Shown here piece by piece: positions 16,334 through 24,841 of a stretch of 36,201 nucleotides of DNA (position 1 is its first letter; each line of letters starts with the position of its first letter). The notes below the pieces were generated by a model, which was not told the DNA's origin, ran no database searches, and worked only from the letters and a program-made list of their open reading frames with translations. The stretch is taken from the NCBI RefSeq assembly GCF_900115115.1, contig NZ_FOVI01000028.1, positions 1 through 36,201 on the forward strand, in the 5' to 3' direction. The stretch comes from Paenimyroides ummariense (GTDB lineage Bacteria > Bacteroidota > Bacteroidia > Flavobacteriales > Flavobacteriaceae). A program made the translations under genes and the position numbers.

Positions 16334-16920
16334 ATGAAGAAATTTTTCACAATCATCATACTTTTTGTTTCAAATTTAATTACAGCACAGAATTTTGCAA
16401 ACGAAATTACTATTGTACAAAATGATATAAACAAAATCATTACAAAGGAAAATGAGCGGATTATTTTAAAAAAGCGACCGTTTACTATTCAGTTTCAGAG
16501 TAAATTTCACAATTCTAAAAGAAAAATTTTAACGGATTAAAGGTAACTATTGTAAAAAACGAATCTGATTTACCAGTTATTGAAGAAGGAAATCCCATAA
16601 ATTTGATTCCATTTTTTGAAGAAGTTTCTGCGGTATTGCCAGATAGCGACGGTTTTTATTCATCGGCGTTTATTAGCGATTATGTACATCACTATTTATT
16701 TTATGAAAACGATACAAACAAAAGTATTCAACTAATTTCTAAGAAGAATGAAATTGGCTTGTTTGAATGGACTGTTAATCGATTTTATTTGGAAGGAAAA
16801 GAATTTCCAATTGAAAGTCTGAAAGAAAACAAACTGACTTTTATTCTTCTGAACGATTTCAATTCAAACAAAATAATTGATGCTGACGAATTACGAATTG
16901 TAAGAATTCAATTTGATTAA
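16334..16920 (+). pseudogene. Secreted protein gene broken by a one-base frameshift
   Basis: The ATG at 16334 opens a frame with a signal peptide (MKKFFTIIILFVSNLITAQ) that stops at 16538-16540. A second frame is open from 16519 and runs to 16920; its sequence continues the first with no gap (…FQSKFHNSK then KNFNGLKVTIVKNES…). The overlap lies in an A-rich/T-rich run (GAAAAATTTT, about 16520-16530). A single missing base there would give one intact protein of about 195 residues. No canonical -1 slippery heptamer is in the right frame. It may be a real pseudogene or a sequencing error. Family not recognised. Confidence 0.6.
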
Positions 16921-16929
16921 TTTTAGAAT

Positions 16930-17577
16930 TTACGGAGCCAAACGCTCTATCTTCCAATCGCCTGATTCAAGCAAAGTATAACGAATACGGTCGTGTAAAC
17001 GATTTGCACGTCCCTGCCAAAATTCAATTGATATTGGTTTTACTAAAATGCCACCCCAATTTTCAGGTTTTGGCACTTCGGTATTTTGATATTCAGTTTC
17101 TAAACTCTTTAATTTTTCATCTAGAAATTCTCTATTAGGAATAACTGTACTTTGTGGGGAAACAACTGTTCCAATCTGACTTCCTTTTGGTCGAGAATGA
17201 AAATATCCTTTGGAATAAGCTTCGGTTTGTTTTTCTGCAATTCCTTTGATGATTACTTGACGTTCTACCGATGGCCAGAAAAAAGACAAGCAAACCTGTG
17301 GGTTTTGTAACAATGCTTTCCCCTTTTCCGAATCGTAATTAGTAACAAATGTAAATCCGTATTCATCGTACTTTTTAAGCAAAACAATGCGCGATTTTGG
17401 AAATCCGTCCAATCCAATCGTTGAAACAGTCATAGCATTCACCTCTTCTACTCCACCAAATTCTTCGGTTTCGTAAAACCATTTCTGAAACTGCATCATT
17501 GGGTTTTCATCAATCATTGATTCCAATAATTCACTTTTTTCGTAAGATTTTCTATAATTACTTAAATCACTCATCAT
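16930..17577 (-). CDS. pdxH: Pyridoxamine 5'-phosphate oxidase
   Basis: The 215-residue FMN enzyme makes pyridoxal 5'-phosphate from the 5'-phosphates of pyridoxine or pyridoxamine. FMN and substrate motifs are present: SRIVLLKKYD (62-71), FVTNYDSEKG (76-85), FHSRPKGSQIG (126-136), WQGRANRLHDR (188-198), and the family's C-terminal RLAP. It is the last gene of the pyrR-pyrB-STAS-rnz-pdxH run and begins 2 bases after the rnz stop codon. The PLP it supplies would serve the arginine decarboxylase upstream, among others. Confidence 0.96.
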   Translation of the reverse strand: MMSDLSNYRKSYEKSELLESMIDENPMMQFQKWFYETEEFGGVEEVNAMTVSTIGLDGFPKSRIVLLKKYDEYGFTFVTNYDSEKGKALLQNPQVCLSFFWPSVERQVIIKGIAEKQTEAYSKGYFHSRPKGSQIGTVVSPQSTVIPNREFLDEKLKSLETEYQNTEVPKPENWGGILVKPISIEFWQGRANRLHDRIRYTLLESGDWKIERLAP

Positions 17578-17579
17578 TT

Positions 17580-18485
17580 CTAAAATTTAAAAACCAAACC
17601 ATCGTCCGCTAAAAATGTAGATTCAAACACCGTATCAGCTTCTTTTTTGAACAAATCAATATCGGAATATCTTGTGGAATAATGTCCTAAAATTAAATTT
17701 TTAACATTGGCCTTCTTTGCAATAGTTGCTGCCTGAATGGCAGTTGAATGACCAGTTGGAATACATTTTTCAATATCCTGCTCCAAAAAAGTACTTTCGT
17801 GATACAGAACATCAACGTTTTCAATCAGCGGAATAATTTCTTCATTATAAACCGTATCCGAACAAAAAGCGTACGATTGTGTTGGTAGCGGATCAAAAGT
17901 TACGGTTTCGTTTTCAATAACAGTTCCGTCTTCTTGTTTTAAATCGCTGCCTTGTTTTAGTTTGTTAAAATAACAAACATCGATATTTTTTTCTGTTGCA
18001 GCATCAATATTTATTCGACGTAAACCCGGCTTTTCTTTAAACAAAAAACCGTTAGTGTACACGCGATGTTTTAACGGAATAGTATAAACCGCAATTTTAT
18101 CGTCTTCAAAAATCAGTTCCGATTCATTCGATTCCAATTCATGAAAAAACAGATTGTATTTTGTATACGATTTACTCAATTTAATTTGCAGCAGAATGAT
18201 ATCTTTTATACCTTTTGGTCCGTAAATATGCAGATCATTTGGGCGGTTTAAAAGAGAAAATGTAGATATTAACCCGATCAATCCAAAGAAATGATCGCCA
18301 TGCAAATGAGAAATAAAAATTTGATTAATGCGTGAAAATTTAATTTTATGCTTTCGCAATTGTACCTGCGTTCCTTCTCCACAATCGATCAAATACATTT
18401 GATTGTTGATTTCTAAAACCTGCGATGTTGGATTTGTTATGGTGCGCGGAGTTGCCGAATAGCAACCTAAAATACTTACTTTCAT
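17580..18485 (-). CDS. rnz: Ribonuclease Z (tRNA 3' processing endonuclease)
   Basis: The 301-residue metallo-beta-lactamase-fold enzyme cuts tRNA precursors after the discriminator base. Zinc ligands include HLHGDH (60-65) and later His/Asp residues (FCSDTVY, HESTF, LGHYSTRY). The tRNA-clamping exosite arm lies around 150-175. This activity fits a genome in which the tRNA gene in this window does not encode CCA. It is placed in the pyrimidine/PLP gene run, 23 bp after the STAS-like gene. Confidence 0.95.
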   Translation of the reverse strand: MKVSILGCYSATPRTITNPTSQVLEINNQMYLIDCGEGTQVQLRKHKIKFSRINQIFISHLHGDHFFGLIGLISTFSLLNRPNDLHIYGPKGIKDIILLQIKLSKSYTKYNLFFHELESNESELIFEDDKIAVYTIPLKHRVYTNGFLFKEKPGLRRINIDAATEKNIDVCYFNKLKQGSDLKQEDGTVIENETVTFDPLPTQSYAFCSDTVYNEEIIPLIENVDVLYHESTFLEQDIEKCIPTGHSTAIQAATIAKKANVKNLILGHYSTRYSDIDLFKKEADTVFESTFLADDGLVFKF

Positions 18486-18508
18486 TTACTTTTAATGCTA
18501 AAAAAGAT

Positions 18509-18835
18509 TTAGAATCCTAAATCTCTTTCAATTTCTTCCATTTCGATGATATCGAAACCTTCTTGAAGTGTTGGAACAACAATTATTTCTTCTGAAACTT
18601 CGTCAAAATCAATATCTGCAACAATTACAAACGATTTTTTCTGTTTTTTCTGAAGAACTGCCAATGATTCAAAAGGAATAATTTCAGATGGACGTAATGC
18701 TACCTCTTCTAAATCTATAATGATGTTTTTATCTTTAAATACGTTTGGTTGATCGATTATTTTTTCAGCAAAATCTGTAAGATCTTCGCTACTTTTTTTA
18801 AATACAACAACGTTATTTTTCTCTTTCACTTTCAT
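18509..18835 (-). CDS. Small conserved protein, possibly STAS-like fold
   Basis: The 108-residue protein alternates strands and helices: VVVFKK, then a helix 18-29, NIIIDLEEV (39-47), helix 54-65, KSFVIVADI (67-75), helix, VVPTLQEGFDIIEMEE. This order is like a STAS (anti-sigma-antagonist) domain, but the phosphorylatable Ser/Thr motif is not evident. It sits between pyrB and rnz with gaps of 21 and 23 bp; this gene order is, as far as I recall, kept in other Flavobacteriaceae. It has sometimes been named after its ribonuclease Z neighbour, without basis. Function unknown. Confidence 0.55.
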   Translation of the reverse strand: MKVKEKNNVVVFKKSSEDLTDFAEKIIDQPNVFKDKNIIIDLEEVALRPSEIIPFESLAVLQKKQKKSFVIVADIDFDEVSEEIIVVPTLQEGFDIIEMEEIERDLGF

Positions 18836-18856
18836 ATTTTTCTTTTAAAAATACAA

Positions 18857-19783
18857 TTATTTTATTTTAGATGCAAGCAAATAAATAACTGCCATACGTA
18901 TTGCCACACCGTTTTCTACCTGATCTAAAATTACAGATTGTTGCGAATCGGCAACATCAGACGTAATTTCAACTCCACGGTTAATTGGCCCAGGGTGCAT
19001 AATTACAATTTCTTTACTTAAAGAATCTAACAATGCTTTGTCAACACCGTATTGTTGGGCATATTCGCGGGTTGATGGAAAATAATTCACATCCAACCGT
19101 TCGTTTTGTACACGTAACATGTTTGCAACATCGCACCATTCTAAAGCTTTACGCAAATTTGGTTCATACTTTACACCTAAATCGGTAATATAACGCGGAA
19201 TCAAGGTTTTTGGTCCGCAAACCATCACTTCAGCTCCTTGCATCTGCAAAGCAAAAATGTTCGATAATGCTACACGCGAATGCAAAACATCGCCCACAAT
19301 AACAACCTTTTTACCTGCAACTTCACCTAAACGTTCGCGAATTGAAAAACTGTCCAATAAAGCTTGTGTTGGATGTTCGTGTGCGCCATCACCAGCATTT
19401 ACAATACTTGCCTTTACGTTGCGCGACAAAAAATGAGCCGCACCCGGATTGCTGTGACGCATTACCACCATATCAACTTTCATTGAAAGGATGTTGTTAA
19501 CGGTATCAATCAGCGTTTCGCCTTTTTTAACAGAAGACTGTGCTGCCGAAAAACTGATCACGTCTGCAGACAAACGTTTTTGCGCTAGTTCAAAAGACAA
19601 TTTGGTTCGGGTACTGTTTTCGAAAAAAATGTTGGCAATTGTTATATCTCTTAACGACGGAACCTTTTTTATAGGACGATTAATTACTTCTTTGAAATGA
19701 TCTGCTGTTTCAAAAATTAAATTAATATCATTTTTGTTGATGTATTTAATACCTAATAAATGGTTAACGCTTAATTCTTTCAT
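18857..19783 (-). CDS. pyrB: Aspartate carbamoyltransferase catalytic subunit
   Basis: The 308-residue enzyme catalyses the first committed step of pyrimidine synthesis, carbamoyl phosphate plus aspartate. It shows the carbamoyl-phosphate motif FENSTRTK (54-61), the SSVKKGET loop (83-90), HPTQALLD, and HPGPINRGVE. No regulatory subunit gene (pyrI) lies beside it, so it is probably an unregulated trimer or associates with other subunits. It follows pyrR by 28 bp, a common bacterial pairing. Confidence 0.97.
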   Translation of the reverse strand: MKELSVNHLLGIKYINKNDINLIFETADHFKEVINRPIKKVPSLRDITIANIFFENSTRTKLSFELAQKRLSADVISFSAAQSSVKKGETLIDTVNNILSMKVDMVVMRHSNPGAAHFLSRNVKASIVNAGDGAHEHPTQALLDSFSIRERLGEVAGKKVVIVGDVLHSRVALSNIFALQMQGAEVMVCGPKTLIPRYITDLGVKYEPNLRKALEWCDVANMLRVQNERLDVNYFPSTREYAQQYGVDKALLDSLSKEIVIMHPGPINRGVEITSDVADSQQSVILDQVENGVAIRMAVIYLLASKIK

Positions 19784-19811
19784 TTTGAATTTGCTGTTGT
19801 GTTGTTTTAAA

Positions 19812-20360
19812 TTATGAAGGATTAGATATCAGATAAACTTCGTCTGCAGGTGCATCTTCGTTTTTCCACTGAACTTTTACTTTTTCGTTGTTGAAGGCAT
19901 CAACCTGGCGACCACGATAATCGGGCTGAATTGGTAAATGTCTGCTGAATCTACGATCTATCAATACCAATAATTCTATTTCATTTGGTCTGCCAAACGA
20001 TTGAATTGCTGTTAATGCAGCACGAATACTGCGACCTGTATGCAAAACATCATCTATAAAAACCACGTTTTTATCCTCAACCAAAAAATCAATCTGTGTT
20101 TTGTTTGCCTCTAAAGGTTTATCGTTTCTACGGAAATCGTCTCTGAAAAAAGTGATGTCTAAAAAACCTAAATCAACTGATGAAATTCCGTATTCGTTTT
20201 TCAAAATAGTTGAAATACGCTCTGCCAAAAACTTGCCGCGTGGCTGAATACCTATTAATACCGTGTTAGAAAAATCGTTATGTTTTTCTATTAACTGGCA
20301 CGCTAAACGATGTAAGATGATATCAACTTCTTTGGAAGTTAATAGTATTTTTGAACTCAT
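19812..20360 (-). CDS. pyrR: PyrR, uracil phosphoribosyltransferase / pyrimidine operon regulator
   Basis: The 182-residue type I phosphoribosyltransferase has the PRPP loop VVFIDDVLHTGRSIRAAL (99-116). Homologues bind pyr mRNA to attenuate transcription and have weak uracil phosphoribosyltransferase activity. I looked for a PyrR-binding hairpin with attenuator upstream of pyrR (20361-20479); the only strong hairpin there is the terminator of the gene before it, so mRNA regulation at this site is not supported. It heads the operon that includes pyrB. Confidence 0.93.
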   Translation of the reverse strand: MSSKILLTSKEVDIILHRLACQLIEKHNDFSNTVLIGIQPRGKFLAERISTILKNEYGISSVDLGFLDITFFRDDFRRNDKPLEANKTQIDFLVEDKNVVFIDDVLHTGRSIRAALTAIQSFGRPNEIELLVLIDRRFSRHLPIQPDYRGRQVDAFNNEKVKVQWKNEDAPADEVYLISNPS

Positions 20361-20444
20361 TGCGAAGTGTTGTTTGGCTGTAAAATTACTATTTTATAAT
20401 TATTTTAGCTATTATTTGATTGGATTTTTCAGGATTGATTCCAT

Positions 20445-20478
20445 AAAAAAATCTAACTTTTAAAAAGTTAGATTTTTT
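20445..20478. terminator. Near-perfect palindromic terminator
   Basis: AAAATCTAAC and GTTAGATTTT arms around a short AT centre, with A/T runs on both sides. It lies 2 bases past the stop codon of the acidic-tail gene (minus strand). Confidence 0.75.
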
Positions 20479-20479
20479 A

Positions 20480-20944
20480 TTATTTGTCGTCATCGTCATC
20501 TTCCTCGTCGTCATCAAAATCTTCATCATCCTCATCATCGAAGTCGTCATCATCAAAATCATCATCGTCGTCGTCACTTTCATCGTCTGAATCCTCATCT
20601 TCGTCGTCATCAGCTTTCTTTTTCTTTTCAGACTTCTTTTTTGATGCTTTTTTAGATTTTTGATCGTCTTCGTCTTCGTCTATATCCAAATCCTTTACAT
20701 TGATAGAATCAACCGAAGAAATATCTTCTTCATCAAAATTTTCAATTCTGTCCTGTAACTTGGTACTTACTTTTACTAAATAAATAGTATCGTCGGTTCT
20801 TACTTCAACAGCTTCAATAAGTTCACCTTTAGCATTGGTAAATTGGATGACGTCGGCATCATCATATCCGTCGGGAAATCTTTCGACTAACAAGCTTAAA
20901 ATTTCGTTTGTTAATTTTGCGTAATCAACAATTATTCTCTTCAT
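20480..20944 (-). CDS. Conserved protein with extremely acidic C-terminal tail
   Basis: The 154-residue protein has a compact N-terminal domain (1-75: MKRIIVDYAKLTNEILSLL… with strand-rich IYLVKVS), a Lys/Ser-rich linker (about 95-110, KSKKASKKKSEKKKK) and a tail of nearly pure Asp/Glu (about 111-153). The tail gives a GAT/GAC/GAA simple repeat in the DNA. Homologues in Flavobacteria are, to my memory, sometimes labelled 'DNA primase', which nothing here supports. Acidic tails of this sort occur in DNA mimics, chaperones and RNA-polymerase delta subunits. It is 82 bp downstream of the deoxyhypusine-synthase-like gene. Function unknown. Confidence 0.75.
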   Translation of the reverse strand: MKRIIVDYAKLTNEILSLLVERFPDGYDDADVIQFTNAKGELIEAVEVRTDDTIYLVKVSTKLQDRIENFDEEDISSVDSINVKDLDIDEDEDDQKSKKASKKKSEKKKKADDDEDEDSDDESDDDDDDFDDDDFDDEDDEDFDDDEEDDDDDK

Positions 20945-21026
20945 TATTGTGGTAGTTATTGTGTTTCAAAAATACAATAGCTGTGTTGTATTATGCAAAT
21001 TATTTGAAACTTTTTTTGTTAATTTT

Positions 21027-21998
21027 TTATTGTCCTAAAATATAGGCAAATACCAATGGCGCAACAATAGTAGCATCAGATTCGATCATAAATTTAGGTG
21101 TATCGATATCTAATTTACCCCACGTAATTTTCTCGTTTGGAACTGCACCAGAGTAAGATCCGTAAGATGTCGTTGAATCAGAAATTTGACAGAAATATGA
21201 CCAGAAAGGTACATCTTCCCATTCTAAATCCTGATACATCATAGGTACCACACAAATTGGGAAATCACCAGAAATACCACCGGCAACTTGGAAAAACCCT
21301 ACACCTTTACCTGATGAATTTGCACGATACCACTCTGTCAAGTAAATCATGTATTCGATACCCGATTTTACAGTCGAAGCCTGTAAATTTCCTTTAATTA
21401 CGTTTGCTGCAAAAATATTTCCTGTTGTAGAATCTTCCCACCCTGGGCAAACAATTGGTAAATTTTTCTGTGCAGCGGCAACAATCCAAGAATCTTTAGG
21501 ATCGATCTCATAATATTGTTCCAACACGCCAGAATTAACCACTTGATATAAAAATTCGTGTGGTAAATAACGCTCTCCTTTCGCTTCGGCAGCATGCCAA
21601 ACATCTTCTAAATGTTGCTGTAAACGGCGGAATGCTTCTTCTTCCGGAATACATGTATCTGTTACACGGTTAAAGTGCGTGTCTAATAACTCGCGTTCTT
21701 GTTCCGGCGTTAAATCTCTCCAGTTTGGAATTCTTTTATAGTGCGAATGTGCCACCAAGTTCATCACATCTTCTTCTAAATTTGCACCTGTACAAGAAAT
21801 AATATGTACTTTATCCTGACGGATCATTTCTGCCAACGAAACACCTAATTCTGCAGTTGACATTGCGCCACCTAACGAAATAAGCATTTTACCGCCTTCT
21901 AATAAATGTTGTTCGTAACCTTTTGCTGCATCAACTAAAGCTGCTGCGTTGAAATGACGGTAATTATGTTCGATAAATTGCGAAATTGGTCCTTTCAT
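21027..21998 (-). CDS. Deoxyhypusine synthase family protein
   Basis: The 323-residue protein is of the deoxyhypusine synthase fold, which in eukaryotes and archaea uses NAD and spermidine to modify eIF5A. The catalytic lysine is kept (Lys295 in KITWGKL), as is GSYSGAVPNE (280-289; GSDSGARPDE in human) and SLGGAMSTAEL near the N-terminus. The eukaryotic GGGVVKHH-type motif reads QVAGGISGDFP (237-247). Bacteria have no eIF5A, and related bacterial proteins make homospermidine or other polyamines. The gene is 7 bp behind an arginine decarboxylase gene, so a polyamine-forming role is likely. The actual product is inference. Confidence 0.88.
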   Translation of the reverse strand: MKGPISQFIEHNYRHFNAAALVDAAKGYEQHLLEGGKMLISLGGAMSTAELGVSLAEMIRQDKVHIISCTGANLEEDVMNLVAHSHYKRIPNWRDLTPEQERELLDTHFNRVTDTCIPEEEAFRRLQQHLEDVWHAAEAKGERYLPHEFLYQVVNSGVLEQYYEIDPKDSWIVAAAQKNLPIVCPGWEDSTTGNIFAANVIKGNLQASTVKSGIEYMIYLTEWYRANSSGKGVGFFQVAGGISGDFPICVVPMMYQDLEWEDVPFWSYFCQISDSTTSYGSYSGAVPNEKITWGKLDIDTPKFMIESDATIVAPLVFAYILGQ

Positions 21999-22005
21999 AA
22001 TTCTA

Positions 22006-23430
22006 TTATTTTTCTTTATTATTTGTTTGTTTATTATTTGAATATCCTAATATTTTTAAAACATCGTCTGCGGTTTGCTGTTCCGAGAAGACTTCGGTTG
22101 CCAGAATTCCGTTTTCGTCACGATCTATTAAAATATGTTTTGGTTGCGGAATTAAACAGTGATGAATACCACCTTGTCCGCCAATTGTTTCCTGATAAGC
22201 ACCTGTATTAAAGAAACCTATATACAACGGCTTTTCTTTGTTGAATTTAGGAAGATAAATAGCGTTCCAGTTTTGTTCTGAATTGTAGTAATCATCAGAA
22301 TCACAAGTTAATCCACCCAAGAGAACACGCTCGTAAGATTCATTCCAACGGTTTACAGCCAACATAATGAATCGCTTATTAATTGCCCAAGTATCAGGCA
22401 ACGTGGTAATGAAAGATGAATCGATCATATTCCATTTTTCACGATCATTTTGTTGTTTTTGATACAGTACTTTATAGATTGCTCCACCCGATTCACCTAC
22501 CGTAAACGATCCAAATTCGGTAAAAATATTTGGCATATCTACATCAGCTTCCTCACACGCCATTTTGATCTGATTGACAATTTCATCAACCATATACGCA
22601 TAATCGTAATCAAAATTCAACGAGTTTTTAATTGGGAAACCACCACCTATATTTAAGCCTGTTAATGTTGGGCATTCTTTTTTAAGACTCGTGTAAACTT
22701 TTAAACATTTACCCAATTCGTTCCAATAATACGCCGTATCACGAATACCGGTATTGATAAAGAAATGCAGCATTTTAAGCTCAACATTGGTGTTTTCGGC
22801 AACAGTTTTCCTGTAAAAAGGCAGAATGTTTTTGTAGCCGATACCCAAACGCGAAGTGTAAAATTCGAATTTTGGTTCTTCTTCTGATGCAATACGGATT
22901 CCGATTTGAAATTTTCCTTTAATGCGTTCTTGCAACAAATCCAATTCCTCGTAATTATCAATAATTGGAATGGTATTTTTATGTCCGCCGTTTATCAAAC
23001 GTGCAATATTTTCAACATATTGATCACGTTTAAAACCGTTGCAGATTACAATTGTTTTTTTATTTATTTTACCGTTCGCCAGTAAATTCTCTACAATATT
23101 AATATCAAAAGCCGAAGACGTTTCCACATGGATATCGTTCTTAAAAGCTTCGTTCATAACATATTCAAAATGAGAACTTTTAGTACAATAGCAATAGTAA
23201 TAATTGCCTTCGTACTTATGTTTTTCCATTGCCTGTCTAAACCAGCCTTTTGCCTTGTTTATATTGTTAGAAATTTGTGGAAGATAGGTAAATTTCAAAG
23301 GTGTTCCATATTGTTCAACCAATTTCATTAAATCGATATTATGGAACATTAAATTGTCTTTATTTAATGTAAACTCTTCTTGCGGAAAGTAAAATGTTTG
23401 GTTTATTAAGTCGAAATATTTTGTATTCAT
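22006..23430 (-). CDS. speA: Arginine decarboxylase, short Bacteroidota form
   Basis: The 474-residue fold-III PLP decarboxylase has the PLP lysine Lys84 (CTKSSHF), the glycine loop GGGFP, and the reactive cysteine in LTCDSDDYY near the C-terminus. It is much shorter than the 630-residue E. coli SpeA because the inserted and C-terminal domains are missing. Agmatine would be its product and the first step of spermidine or homospermidine synthesis. It is first in a two-gene unit with the deoxyhypusine-synthase-like gene. Ornithine or another basic amino acid cannot be excluded as substrate. Confidence 0.85.
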   Translation of the reverse strand: MNTKYFDLINQTFYFPQEEFTLNKDNLMFHNIDLMKLVEQYGTPLKFTYLPQISNNINKAKGWFRQAMEKHKYEGNYYYCYCTKSSHFEYVMNEAFKNDIHVETSSAFDINIVENLLANGKINKKTIVICNGFKRDQYVENIARLINGGHKNTIPIIDNYEELDLLQERIKGKFQIGIRIASEEEPKFEFYTSRLGIGYKNILPFYRKTVAENTNVELKMLHFFINTGIRDTAYYWNELGKCLKVYTSLKKECPTLTGLNIGGGFPIKNSLNFDYDYAYMVDEIVNQIKMACEEADVDMPNIFTEFGSFTVGESGGAIYKVLYQKQQNDREKWNMIDSSFITTLPDTWAINKRFIMLAVNRWNESYERVLLGGLTCDSDDYYNSEQNWNAIYLPKFNKEKPLYIGFFNTGAYQETIGGQGGIHHCLIPQPKHILIDRDENGILATEVFSEQQTADDVLKILGYSNNKQTNNKEK

Positions 23431-23562
23431 AAAAAATCTGCTTTAAAAAATTATTAATTAGTTAAGTGTATTTGATATAAATACGTTTTTCAAACCCTTA
23501 GATTGGCAAAAGCAATCGATAATTTTTGATTGTAGATTTTACTTACAATTACAGCCTTTAAA

Positions 23563-23588
23563 GGTTTATTTAAAGTAACCAATAAACC
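23563..23588. other. Hairpin in the aroB-speA intergenic region
   Basis: GGTTTATT (23563-23570) and AATAAACC (23581-23588) form an 8-bp stem, 110 bases after aroB and 133 bases before speA. It has no strong T-run and could be a weak terminator or a leader structure of speA. The rest of 23431-23698 shows no gene. Confidence 0.35.
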
Positions 23589-23698
23589 CAACTGTTTTAC
23601 AACCCGACTGATTTTTTTAACCAACGGATTTAAAACATTATTTACAGGAAGGTTATAACTTTTGTTCACTTACAAAATTTAGTAACGTTAATAGTAAA

Positions 23699-24766
23699 TT
23701 AATTGTACAAATAATCGTTAAAAGCGTCAGTAATCAACTCACTTTCAACAACTTCATTAATAACACCCTTACCAATACCGTTTAATAAGGTAAACTGCAC
23801 AATACCGTTTACATTCTTTTTATCGTGTATTAGTAAATGGGTACAAATTTCAATATCATTTTCGGTAAAAACAATACTTTCAAACATCAAATTTAAAGTT
23901 TCTTTTATTTCTAAATATGAATTTTTTGTTAACAAGTCTTTTTTGTACGAAATAAAAGCCTCTAAAATCATGCCTATGGCAATTGCTTCGCCATGTAACA
24001 AAGGTTGAATACCCTTACCTGAATGACTATAAGTTTCAATTACATGACCTAGTGTGTGTCCGAAATTTAATAATTTTCGAACATTCTCTTCGAACGGATC
24101 CTGTAAAACAATTTCATTTTTAATAGAAACCGAATGATAAATCAGCAACAACAAATCTTCGGTTGTTAATTCGCCTAAATTTTTAAGCTGATTCCAATAC
24201 GATGCATCGGCAATTAATCCGTGTTTAAACATTTCTGCCAAACCAGAACGCATTTGATTTCCGGGTAATGTTTCCAAAAAAGCAGTATCAATTAAAACCA
24301 TTTGCGGTTGCGAAAAACTACCCACCATGTTTTTTAATCCGCCTAAATTCACTCCGGTTTTTGTTCCAACCGAAGCATCAACCATTGCCAGCAAACTTGT
24401 GGGTATGTTTACAAAATCTATTCCTCTTTTATAGGTTGCAGCAACAAATCCACCTAAATCGCAAATCATTCCGCCACCTACATTAATAAGGAGTGCTTTT
24501 CTGTCAACATTCATCTCCACCAGAGTTTTCCAAACAGCCGTACACGTTTCAACGGTTTTGTTTTCTTCACCTTGTTCAATTTCAATAATTTCAAAAGGAA
24601 CATCAACAGCCAGCCACTGCATCACATAATTTAAGCAATGTTGTGCTGTATTTTCATCGACCATCAATATAACCTTGCTGTATTTTTTATCGTTAATCAA
24701 CTGTGAAAGAGCCGAATAATAGTCAACTCCGAAACCAATAATGTAATCTGCTGCCTGTATTTGCAT
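23699..24766 (-). CDS. aroB: 3-dehydroquinate synthase
   Basis: The enzyme of the shikimate pathway makes 3-dehydroquinate from DAHP with NAD and a metal ion. The ATG at 24766 gives 355 residues and starts MQIQAADY, as in homologues; a TTG-started extension upstream (to 24799) is unlikely. Motifs are GGGMICDLGGFVAATYKRG (NAD/substrate), PTSLLAMVDASVGTKTGVN, a metal ligand in the GLAEMFKHG helix, NFGHTLGH and HGEAIAIGM. It is transcribed divergently from the proline dehydrogenase gene with about 75 bp between start codons. Confidence 0.96.
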   Translation of the reverse strand: MQIQAADYIIGFGVDYYSALSQLINDKKYSKVILMVDENTAQHCLNYVMQWLAVDVPFEIIEIEQGEENKTVETCTAVWKTLVEMNVDRKALLINVGGGMICDLGGFVAATYKRGIDFVNIPTSLLAMVDASVGTKTGVNLGGLKNMVGSFSQPQMVLIDTAFLETLPGNQMRSGLAEMFKHGLIADASYWNQLKNLGELTTEDLLLLIYHSVSIKNEIVLQDPFEENVRKLLNFGHTLGHVIETYSHSGKGIQPLLHGEAIAIGMILEAFISYKKDLLTKNSYLEIKETLNLMFESIVFTENDIEICTHLLIHDKKNVNGIVQFTLLNGIGKGVINEVVESELITDAFNDYLYN

Positions 24767-24814
24767 GCTTAAAAAAAATTTGATGTAAAAATAAAGCAAT
24801 TTTTATAACTATTG

Positions 24815-24822
24815 TATCTTTG
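24815..24822 (+). promoter_or_regulatory. -7 box of the proline dehydrogenase gene
   Basis: TATCTTTG matches TAnnTTTG exactly and lies 20 bases before the ATG at 24842, giving a very short leader. Confidence 0.55.
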
Positions 24823-24841
24823 CAGCACAACTTTAAACCTA

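Noticed and set aside
16520..16530. Programmed -1 frameshift joining the two halves of the secreted-protein gene
   Set aside because: No X-XXY-YYZ heptamer in the correct frame and no stimulatory structure seen.
20361..20479. PyrR-binding attenuator ahead of pyrR
   Set aside because: The only strong hairpin belongs to the terminator of the preceding gene; no anti-terminator pairing or PyrR-binding consensus was found.
20389..20610. Minus-strand frame rich in Met and Thr
   Set aside because: It is the shifted frame of the GAT/GAC repeat coding for the acidic tail, reading through the terminator.
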